64,000 nt of DNA from Batillaria attramentaria (taxonomy: Eukaryota; Mollusca; Gastropoda; Batillariidae): NCBI GenBank assembly GCA_018292915.2, contig JACVVK020000460.1, positions 478,935-542,934 on the forward strand, given 5' to 3'. Below, one piece after another: positions 55,580-64,000 of the stretch (positions within the stretch are counted from its first letter, which is position 1; every line of letters starts with the position of its first letter). The notes under the pieces were generated by a model. It ran no database searches. It saw nothing but the letters and a program-made list of their open reading frames with translations, and was not told where the DNA came from. Made by a program: the position numbers and the translations under genes.

Positions 55580-56789
55580 GTGCACAATATTCAGGACAAA
55601 TGTCCTATACACAAGTATGTACTTGTACAGTCAGCCAGGACATCTGTCATACTGTACTGTAGTACCCATGGGGAAAAAAGCTCTGATAACAGGTTTCACT
55701 GTACGCAATAGGCGACCCATAGAATCTCTTCCAAAATAAATAAAAAGCAAACGTATGGACTTCAAAGGAGAAAGTCGATAAACATGCATGCACCATACCC
55801 ACATCAGTATGAGCAACATTCTATCAATAATTATACTTGTATACATGTATACATGTACAAACACGATTTTCTTTAGCATCTGCAGTCAAAGTGATTGCAT
55901 TCTTCAAAATGGATTTTTTTTTTTTTTTTAAAACTTTTACAAGTGATTGTCACAAGAAACTGTGCCCAAACCAAACCAACATGCCCCCCCCCTCCCCCCC
56001 CCAGTGCAGCAGCCGCACATACAGGGTTACCACCGCATACACATGCACAAAGTGTGCTGTCATTATTGAATTTTAACAAAAAGCAGACACACCCTTCAGC
56101 ACACAACCATCAGCAATTATCTTCCTCACCAGAGAAAGTGCATAGTTCTAGTCAATATTCATTGTATTTGCAGCATTTCTCCTCTTAAAGTGATCACATT
56201 TTTTGGGTGGCATTTTCAGTGAGATAATGACATCAAAATCGAAAATGATTATTAAAATGTCTGATCCAATATTTCACAAAGTCAACACTTGTACAATGCT
56301 ACTTTACTGCATACAGTGCACGGCCATTTTGGAGGAATTCTGGCGTAATTCGATTTTGAGAACAGCTCCGGAGAAGGAGCTAAAAGTGTGTCACCTGAGG
56401 TGCCTGTACTATCAAAATCGAGAAACACAAATTCCATGACAATGTCTACATATAGTATACAGTTTCTTTGTGCCATGCTCCGAGAAAAGAAGGCTGGATT
56501 TCTTGTGCACTATTGGGCGACAAAAATACACAGTACCATACTGCAATGTCAAAATAACAGAAATCATCCAGCCCTCCTAATGCAAACCTGCATTATTCAG
56601 TCACAGTACACAGGGATTTGCCTACCAGTATCTGGATTCAATGGCCTTCTCCCTAACATGGAGTTCATCATAACCAATGCACATGAAACGCAGTGTCTAC
56701 GGTGACGTGACTGTAGATCTGTACCCCAGACTAGCTTTCCATGTCTCATACTGTACATCAGCGACAGCTGGTTCAAATGCAGTTTTCGT
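55580..56789. other. Spacer without recognised genes
   Basis: Mixed AT-rich sequence with a poly(T) run at 55916-55929 and CCCCCCCTCCCCCC near 55985. Open frames at 56203-56705 lack recognisable domains or splice context. Confidence 0.4.
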
Positions 56790-57075
56790 AATCTCTAAGC
56801 CTGAATGAACTGGCCAAGCAGATCCTGCGGAGGAAGTGGGGCTGGATTGGACACACCCTCAGGAAGCCAGCATCCAGCACCACACGCCAAGCCTTGACAT
56901 GGAACCCGCAGGGGAAAAGGAAGAGAGGCTGGCCTCGCAACAGCTGGGGGCGGGACACTGAGGCAGAGCTATGTGAGCAGGGGATCAACTGGCCTGGAGT
57001 GGCAAGAGTAGCCCAGAACTGAGTGCGATGGCGAAGGGTCATCAATGGCCTATGCTCCACTTGGAGTCATGGGTT
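56790..57075 (+). mobile_element. 3' fragment of a non-LTR retrotransposon (RT C-terminus)
   Basis: The + strand reads [39 protein letters not shown], a stop after VARVAQN, then VRWRRVINGLC. It is homologous to the C-terminus of the 35165-38452 element but a different, decayed subfamily, closer to 19328-19475. Confidence 0.85.
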
Positions 57076-57495
57076 TTCATAGCAGTAGTAAGCCTGAATG
57101 AGGCCGACCTACTGTCCAGTTGAAGAGAAGAGGTGGGAGAGGGAAAGTCGTTCTCTATCACCTGGCTTTGTTCTGGATCCCGTGATCACAAACACCGACA
57201 GAGAAGGTGGCAGTGTGTAGTGGCCAACTCTTGTGTTACCTCAGTAGAGGGGAGTGGGGGTGCAAGGCAAGGGGTGTCAGTCACAAACACACGTGAGTGA
57301 AATGTTTCCCCTGCCAACAGTACACAGCAACTATTACATATATAGCTAGTCCGGGGTACGGATCTACGGTCACATAACCGTAGACACTGCGCACATGAAA
57401 AACCTGCAGTTTCAAAAGGAGCTGGGATGACTGTGCAGCCATCACCACAAGGTGGTTCAGCCAGCCGACAAGTGTCCTCCTTCCAAGACTGACTG

Positions 57496-60400
57496 TTACC
57501 TCGAGTTTTGTAGAGTGTCAAACGCAAGACCGAGCGTCTTACGCAACAGTGGAACATCCTGGAGAAGTATGCCGACTTGGTCCACACCCATTTCCAGAAC
57601 CATACCTGATGAAACAGCAGATGCATGCATGAATACATACATGTACTTTCCCTTTAGGCCACTTCTTGATGCAATCAAGTATTTAAGACTGTTCTAATGT
57701 AGGTGTTTTTACTTTTAACAGACATTGCCTTACTGGCATAGCGGGATTGGTGTGTGTTTGTGCACGCAATGCTTGTGTATACATGTGTGTGTGTGTGTTT
57801 ATGTGTGTGAGGGAGAGATGGAAGCCTGAGATAAGGATTTGGTCTGTATTTTTCTTCTCTGAGTGGGTAAGTTCTGTCTGTACCACGCAAAAACAATGTT
57901 CTTACTTAAAGTTTGGGTTATCCAGATGTAGGCTGCAGTTTCGAAAAAAGAAAATGCCAAACACTGAAACACGCATGCGGGCAGGTGGGTGGGTGTTTGG
58001 GAGTTTAACGTCCCTTTCCACCACATAAGGAAACACGCATGCACATTCACCCTGTCTCATATAACTATCATCACATACCTGTAATTTTCTCAGCGTAATC
58101 AGGATAAAGCGTTGCTGCTTCCGCGTACACCCTCTCCCCTACTTTCTCTTCCACATCTTCAACTCTGCTTGAACTCTGACAAGATTTTTGACAGTCTTGG
58201 ACTCCTATACTGCCCGATACCTGGCTGGAATTTTGGTATTCTCGGGCTCCCGTACTGCCAGCCACCAAGTCAGATGAGTGACATGACAGGGAGCTTGAAG
58301 ATCCTGATTCAGGCGAGTCTGAACGCGTGTATCCATGTTCAGGGACTGTGTTATGAGACAGAAGAGCTGTTTTAGCCCGCACCACTGCTTGTTGGAGTTT
58401 GGAGGGTGATGACAGGAGTGTGGTGACTTGTGATTGCCCCATCTCTAGCAACATGCCTGAAAAACAACCACCATAATACATGTATTACAACATAGCCGCA
58501 GAAAGTCAAAAGTCAGTGTCACTGGAAAGAGCATATCTTTAAAGGTCCATGCCTGGAAGACGCAGCGATCGCCCTCCTTTTCCACTTTTTTCTTTTTTCT
58601 TTCCCTGGCAGCAGGAAAACACTAACAGTAACAACAAAAAAGGCGGAAATATACCCAGGGGTAAAAAAAAAAAAAAATATGCCTAAATGATGCGTGATCC
58701 TAATAAATTGTCCTGCTTGTCCTACTTTTTTCCGTTCTCGACAGCCTAATGACTGATTAAAAAAAAAAAAAGGCAGACATTGTTCTTGAGGCAGTGGCAG
58801 AATTCAGCTGAATGGCTGAAAAAATTATGCCTGCATGCATGACTACACAACAGGCACAAACACACATACTATAGAAAAAGCTAAACAATGACTACCTTTG
58901 TAACACAGAGAAAAAAACTGAAAGTGTATTTTCAAGGTGTACAGTGGATCGATGTCCAACCTAAGCCGGTGTGTTACTGAAAGGCCTTGACAGCAGTCAT
59001 GGTAAAATGTTGGTTACAACACAGGTCAACCTATGGTTTTGGGGCTGCTCATCGAGGGCTTCTCACCAGGTTCCCTGGCTTTTCTCTCCCAGCTTGATTT
59101 TTGAAAAAGGGTACGGTGGTGGTGCGGCTCTACGGTGATGCACTTCCACGGGGGAAAGCGGGTGGGTGGGGTGGGGTGGGGGTTTAACGTCCTTTTCCAC
59201 GTCATACGGGCGATATCAAAGATGGGGCAAAGATGAAAAAGCCAGCACAAATATTTGGCCCCAGCCAGGATACGAACTCACGACCCGAGCATTAGAAGTC
59301 CAACGCTCTACCATTCGGCCACCCCGGCTCCCCCCACTACGGAAGCAAACCCATTTTCCAAACAAACAACAACAAAAAAAAAAAACGAAAATAAGTCAAT
59401 GTCAGGTTCCAAAAAACTGACTAATAGTGATGCGCACCGGCAACTTGTGCGCTGTACTCTGGCTCCAGTTTGTGTACTTCTGCATACAGACGTTCTGCCA
59501 CATCTTCTACGCTCTCTTTCTGGAGATACGCACCAGTGATTTGTGCGCTGAACCGTGGCTCCAGCTTATCTACTTCTGCATACAGACACTCTGCCACATC
59601 TTCCTCTACGCTTCCTTTCTGAGGACTTTCATCAGCACCCCTGAAAAGACAAAGTTATATATACTTAGTGTCTGTTTCATTCAAAGACCCGCACACACTA
59701 AAACAGGAAAAAAAAAAACCCAAAAAACCCCGAAACCCCCCAAGTGCCAACTTTTTTTTTATTTATCCACGTGTTCCCTGTGAATCGAAAATGCTTCTAA
59801 GGGTCCTTTTTGTAAATTTTAAGGGAGCCATGGTCTTTTGTCTGAAAGTCAAAACCATCTCTTCTTCTTCTTCTTGTTTACAAAAGCATACAAGCAGGAT
59901 TGTGAATTGTAGCTAGTCAGCCACAGCGAATCAGCAAGGTGAGGAACCCACACGCATACCAAATAGCGCATTATTGACAGACCATTATGAGTGCGCTGTT
60001 CTCGAATTTGTGCGTCAATTTGAGAGTTTTGTGCGTACAAATATGCACACCTGTGCGTACTCAGGAACACTGTACCCCTCACTGAAAAGTAATCTGTAAT
60101 GATTCCGATTTCTGTCTGTAAATGACAAAGTGGCATGTGATGCGTTCTTTTTTACTATCCTGATTACATACATGTACATGAAAGTTTTATCACGAGATAA
60201 ATTTACGTAATTCAGAATTTAAACCTGCGAGCACTTGGAACATGCTCCACTGCTTTTAGCACGCACTGTTGTAGGTGTTGCTTATCTGTCAACATTCTCA
60301 GAACCTGAAACAATTCATATAAATACTATATTATGTAATAAATCAAGATAAGAAACAACGAATCTTTTTTTTTCACACAAAAGATTTAAGCAACTGAACC

Positions 60401-60837
60401 AGTGCATACATGCATATATATGCTGAAAATGATGCACAGTTCTGAATATAAATGTCTTTGTGGAATTTTGGCATGAACGGATTTTGAGAAAAGCTCAGGC
60501 ACATTGATAATCATTGCACATTTTTCCTATACATGTACTATTTCTAAAAAAAATGTTCACAACCACAATTAACCTCTCTTAAACTTCAGCATGGGTTTTT
60601 TTCTGTTTTTTTTTAAAACCACACATTAACTTTTTTGAACAGTTAAGCAAAAGAAATTCAATGGTGGACAGGTGTATCTGGCCAGGATACACTGCATCTG
60701 GTATATATACATCTATGTATATATATAAATAATAATAATAATAATAAAGGGTATTTGTGGCGCCCCATCTCGCAAGAGCTCAGGGCGCGTACATAAACAT
60801 AACATAAAAACAGCGTATATAACTTACAAAACACATC

Positions 60838-60870
<33 letters not shown>

Positions 60871-61997
60871 ATTTTTTTTGCAGGTGGCATGCAGAGATGG
60901 AGGGGGGGTTGGTTCTACTGCCTGGAGAAAAGATGTGATTTAAGTTTAGATTTAAAGACTGCTAACGACTGAGCATGGCGGATGTGAGAGGGGAGCCGTT
61001 CCAAACCACAGGACCAATGTATGAAAAAGCACGCTGGCCCTGAAACTTTTTCCGGCGGATGGGAATACGGAGAAGGCGGGTGTCAGAGGAAGAACGGAGG
61101 TTGCGGGATGGTGTGTAGAGCTGAATGAGAGCGGACAGATAGGGGGGAGCAGAACCTGAGATAATGTTGTAGCAGAGAGTGGCAAGTTTATAATGAATTC
61201 TGTTTTGGATGGACAGCCAGTGCAGATCAGATAGGAGAGGAGAGACATGTTGGCGCTTTGGTGTTTTGAAGATAAGACAGGCGGCACAGTTCATTACTTT
61301 TTGAATTTTGTCTAACTGATTTTGAGGAAGACCGGCAAGGAGCGAGTTACAATAATCTAGGCGAGAGAGAACGAGTGAAGTCACTAAGGTCTTTGTAGAG
61401 TCAGTGGTCAGGTACTTCCTAATGGACGAAATGCGCCGAAGCTCAAAGTAGCAACACTGACAGACCTTATTCACCTGTTCCCTCATCGACAGAGTGCTGT
61501 CAAAAATGACCCCTAAATTCCTTGCAGATTGAGAAAAATGAATGTCAGTCTGTCCAATCTTAAAAGAAGAGGGCAGATCTGAACATTTTGAAAAAACCAA
61601 AAGAGCCTCCGTCTTATCCTCGTTCAACTGCAGTTTGTTATGGAGAGTCCACTCTTTAACAGCAAGTGTACATGACTGCATTTTGGACAGGAGAGAGTCA
61701 ACTTCAGCGCGTGCAGAAGAACGCCACGGAAGTCACTGTGGTTTTTACCTCTCTCTCCCCGAGTTCCAATAAAATCCCTGTCAGCTTTGGCACATCCAGA
61801 TCTGTGACCTCCAATTGATTAAGGTCCTCAATTTTGGCAAACAGATGATCTCCGAGAACTTCAAGAGTGGTTGGCGGTCCACAGGCACTTGAAGAGTTTT
61901 GAAAGGCATTTTGCTCAGAATCAACAAGGTCATCTTGACTTGGTAAAGCAGTTGAACTGAACGGCTGCTTTATATCTGTTGTGGCGGGGTCTGCCAT
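57496..61997 (-). CDS. RRM-less protein with three MLLE (PABC) domains, 5 exons
   Basis: MLLE domains of poly(A)-binding protein and UBR5 bind PAM2 peptides of RNA-regulatory proteins; this product would be a multivalent PAM2 binder without RNA-recognition motifs. Exons (minus strand): 61997-61749, 60304-60225, 59640-59438, 58456-58079, 57605-57496 (stop TAA). Phases agree throughout; about 339 residues. The ATG at 61997 begins MADPATTDIKQPF, preceded by an in-frame TAG. MLLE1 (exons 1-2): LGDHLFAKIEDLNQ, KLTGILLELGERE, VLRMLTDKQHLQQC. MLLE2 (exons 3-4): ERLYAEVHKLEPEYSAQVAG joined to MLLEMGQSQVTTLLSSPSKL. MLLE3 (exons 4-5): VYAEAATLYPDYAEKITG joined to MVLEMGVDQVGILLQDVPLL. Exon 3 holds an extra 32-residue half-repeat. 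The linkers are Ser-rich. No PAM2 or RRM is seen. An intronic LINE lies on the same strand. I know no named animal orthologue. Confidence 0.82.
57979..58029 (-). mobile_element. 3'-tail-only fragment of SINE S1 with 13-bp TSD
   Basis: Minus strand CTTATGTGGTGGAAAGGGAC through CACCCACCCACC, flanked by GCATGCGTGTTTC on both sides (57966-57978 and about 58030-58042). It starts at the same S1 nucleotide as the fragment at 5804-5858. In the last intron of the MLLE gene. Confidence 0.75.
59158..59334 (-). mobile_element. tRNA-derived SINE, family S1
   Basis: Minus strand GGGGAGCCGGGGTGGCCGAA head near 59334, B-box GAGTTCGTATCCTGGC, tail CGTGGAAAAGGACGTTAAAC and CACCCC. In the intron after exon 3 of the MLLE gene. 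Confidence 0.9.
59795..60075 (+). repeat. Dispersed repeat, family R (copy 3)
   Basis: GGGAGCCATGGTCTTTTG, AAGTCAAAACCATCT, GTTTACAAAAGCAT, GTGAATTGTAGCTAGTC, GTTCTCGAATTTGTGCGTCA and GTACAAATATGCACACC match the copies at 27500 and 32370. It lies antisense in an intron of the MLLE gene. Confidence 0.65.
60722..61695 (-). mobile_element. 5'-truncated CR1/Jockey-type LINE with (ATT)n tail
   Basis: A minus-strand frame of 239 codons (61681-60962) reads WTLHNKLQLNEDKTEALLVF, NLGVIFDSTLSM, SRLDYCNSLLAGLP and LHWLSIQNRIHYKLATLCYN, the C-terminal half of a reverse transcriptase ORF, then a 3' UTR with (GT)n and a (TTA)n tail at 60727-60748. Intact as far as it goes, so fairly young. It sits 54 bp inside the first intron of the MLLE gene, in sense orientation. 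Confidence 0.9.
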
Positions 61998-62064
61998 CAC
62001 TATGCATGATGAAAGCAGTTGGAATCTGTCAACTGCAAGTTCCCGCGATGACTATATATTCTCA

Positions 62065-62660
62065 ACTGAAAAGGTGAAAAACAATCATGATCAGTTAACC
62101 TGTCATGAATGTTTCTGCATACATGTCATGTTCAAGTTTTCACACACATCATAATTTACCCCATTCAGTTTTGTCGCCAATATCTATAATTTTGGCGTTA
62201 TAGTCACTATGTTAGTGCTGTGCATGTTCTTAAACCACACGTTAATGGTGTCTTTGACAAACAGCATCAGTATATTGCTCTAACAGCTAGCGTTAATTCT
62301 AATTTCTCAAGTTAATAATTTATGGTGAGGAATTGCAGTGCAAAGAAACGATCCAATACAAACTATTCCCCCTCCCCCCTCCCGCCACCCCAAGGTCAAA
62401 ATTAAACGGATATCGTAAAGTTTGCCACACATGTAAATGAGAAATCACACCATTTTAATCGCAGTTTGGAAGGCCGTCTGCTACTTCCAATGAATTCTTA
62501 TTCAGCCGATTTCCTATACAGCTAGTTCGCTAAATGGTGCCCATAAAGAAAATAGTTCTCATGTTTGAGATCAAGAATTTAACAGGAATACAATTTACGT
62601 GATTGAGTTTCAATGTATTGCGTTACTTAAGTCATTTTCATAAAAAATGAAATATATGGC
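62065..62660. other. 5' region of the MLLE gene and spacer
   Basis: A strong acceptor on the minus strand (caccttttcag, ending near 62066) shows that the first coding exon begins about 68 bp upstream of its ATG, so a 5' UTR intron exists. The rest is AT-rich with no recognised feature. Confidence 0.45.
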
Positions 62661-62966
62661 ATCACTGACCCACGAATAATGTCTTTGCCATTTTTAAGTG
62701 TAGTGATACAAACTCTGTCCGCCGGAAACGGCCTCTTTTCTACCACCACGCAAGGTACCGCATGGCTGTTGTCGATCCTCTCTCGTTTTTTTGCCCCAAA
62801 GTCTTTATTTTGAATCTCTTTGAGTATATGTTTGTGTTTTGCTAATTTATAAAAGTATTCTGTTACTTTCTGCTTTGTGGCAGCCCTTGTTTCAGTCAGC
62901 ATCTTGACTTCAACGTGTGTTTTAGTCGTGTTGACGTTCGTTTCCTCAACATAGTCTCGTTCTGGC
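62627..62966 (-). CDS. Unidentified coding exon
   Basis: Minus strand, acceptor atgctgcag then 1 nt plus 98 codons to a possible donor gtcagtg at 62669, or read through to TAA at 62627. The peptide includes YFYKLAKHKHILKEIQNKDF, AVPCVVVEKRPFPADRVCIT and LKNGKDIIRG: charged, non-repetitive and protein-like. I do not recognise the family. If spliced to the acceptor at 62065 it meets TGA at once (GG|T TGA), so it is either a separate gene's exon or an upstream ORF; a weak acceptor tgacag just upstream of the MLLE gene's ATG would join it in frame. Confidence 0.5.
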
Positions 62967-63496
62967 CTGCAGCATTTTATAACAAGAACTTTTCCACAAA
63001 AAATGTGCTAAAAATTTAATACCATCGTTTTGAACAACACAGTATTATGAATACTACAATATGTTTACCGTAAATTTTCGGAAATAATGTAAAATGCACC
63101 AACCTACCCCTCTGTCTATTTTGCCTTGTTTTTTTTTGGCCTCACAGTCGGGCACATGTCCACGTTTCTGCCGACTGATACTAAAACGAGTGGAAGAATG
63201 TGGTACAGCTGTAGTAGTGAGTGATCACTGCTGTACACCTACCTATGAAAAGTATAACTCTTGTCTTCAAGGATAAGTCAGAGTCATGAAATCATAGTTT
63301 TTAAAAAATATTTCTCACCTTTCCATGAATTTCAGCTCTCCTGTACTACTGTCACAGAAATGTCACTCAAAATCAAATCTTGTGTTTCAGCATCATGGCT
63401 TCAGCTGACCTTCAGTGGTTGATTGTCCGCAACTGCTCTTCATACCTTTTGAAAAGGAACAGGCAAAACTTCACACGTGTATGTGTCGTGACTTCT
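62967..63496. other. Spacer, nothing recognised
   Basis: AT-rich non-coding sequence without repeat or exon signal that I can support. Confidence 0.4.
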
Positions 63497-63509
63497 CTCT
63501 CGTTTACAC

Positions 63510-63680
63510 GGGGAGCCGGGGTGGTCGAATGGTAGAGCGTTGGACTTCTAATGCTTGGGTCGTGAGTTCGATCCCGGCTGGGGCCAAAAATTTGTGATGG
63601 CTTTTTCGTCGTTGCCCCGTCTTTGATATCACCCTATGTGGTGGAAAAGGACGTTAAACCCCCAAACACCCACCCACCCC
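63510..63680 (+). mobile_element. tRNA-derived SINE, family S1, with 13-bp TSD
   Basis: GGGGAGCCGGGGTGGTCGAA to CACCCACCCACCC, flanked by CTCTCGTTTACAC at 63497-63509 and 63681-63693. The exact duplication marks a recent insertion and fixes both S1 ends, including the absence of a poly(A) tail. Confidence 0.95.
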
Positions 63681-63693
63681 CTCTCGTTTACAC

Positions 63694-64000
63694 AGGGGAA
63701 ATTAGTAAAACCGTCATTGCAGGATTGTGATTCACAAAACCTTACTTTCCTGCTTTCAAACAGATGGCTGTTAACTGCTTAACATTCTTTTGCACAGTAG
63801 GGAAAGGTTTACAGTCTATTTAATGACTAATGCGCTGTAGTTCGAATGGAGGGGGGGGGGGGGGCAAATTACATGATTTTACCCTTCAAATCCTTACCAG
63901 TATCATACCACTCCTGCTTGAGATATGTAATTCACTTATATTTCTTGCCTTCAATTCACATATTTGTCTCTCTTTGTGATTGCAGGAACCTAACAATTTG
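63694..64000. other. Right edge, nothing recognised
   Basis: Contains a poly(G) run at 63851-63863 and ends just after an acceptor-like gattgcag (63978-63985), which could open a + strand exon beyond the window. Confidence 0.3.

Noticed and set aside
56773..57060. 95-codon minus-strand frame
   Set aside because: Antisense of a + strand retrotransposon C-terminus ([10 protein letters not shown]).
1..64000. CRISPR arrays, operons, prokaryotic promoters or terminators
   Set aside because: Direct repeats here are satellites and transposon copies without CRISPR spacing; genes are intron-split eukaryotic genes.

Overview
The window is genomic DNA from an animal, most likely a mollusc (lophotrochozoan). 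The genes are split by GT-AG introns, the encoded proteins are animal families (POFUT1, ODR4, extended Tudor, Schlafen AlbA_2, PABP-type MLLE), and introns and spacers are packed with tRNA-derived SINEs, LINE fragments, MITEs, (GT)n tracts and minisatellites. No operon, CRISPR or prokaryotic feature is visible. The species assignment is inference; gene structures were read by eye from splice sites, reading phase and protein similarity.

Layout: (1) 865-6290 (+) is the 3' part of POFUT1, four exons ending in a KEEL-type ER-retention signal; its 5' exons lie off the left edge. (2) 6291-13669 is spacer with SINEs, a cluster of CRE-like TGACGTCA sites (10871-11180) and possible unplaced upstream exons of the next gene. 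(3) 13670-31363 (+) is a twelve-exon gene joining armadillo-like helices, an extended Tudor domain, more armadillo-like helices, an acidic linker, a Schlafen AlbA_2 domain and a C-terminal coiled coil. I do not know this architecture under a name; it recalls the Tudor plus Schlafen-like subunits of the nematode piRNA-precursor nuclease. (4) 31439-32326 is a 12 x 74 bp, almost invariant satellite just after that gene. (5) 35165-38452 (-) is a full-length non-LTR retrotransposon with a 14-bp target-site duplication and one in-frame stop. (6) 39182-52713 (+) is ODR4, twelve exons including a 37-nt microexon; its last intron carries a 1.5 kb, 35-bp minisatellite. (7) 52714-57495 is repeats. (8) 57496-61997 (-) is a five-exon gene for an RRM-less protein with three MLLE (PABC) domains plus an extra duplicated half-domain that carries its own splice donor. 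(9) 62670-62966 (-) is an unidentified coding exon, followed by spacer with a young SINE.

The mobile DNA is unusually legible. Five tRNA-derived SINE families recur. At least nine short elements start CAGGG or CAGTG and nearly all are flanked by exact or near-exact 6-bp duplications; one keeps a hAT-like transposase C-terminus. There are also a piggyBac-like TTAA element, pogo-like TA elements, several foldback elements and a possible Penelope-like fragment.

The genes do not form one pathway. POFUT1 and ODR4 both act in the ER; the ARM-Tudor-Schlafen and triple-MLLE proteins both look like RNA-biology factors.
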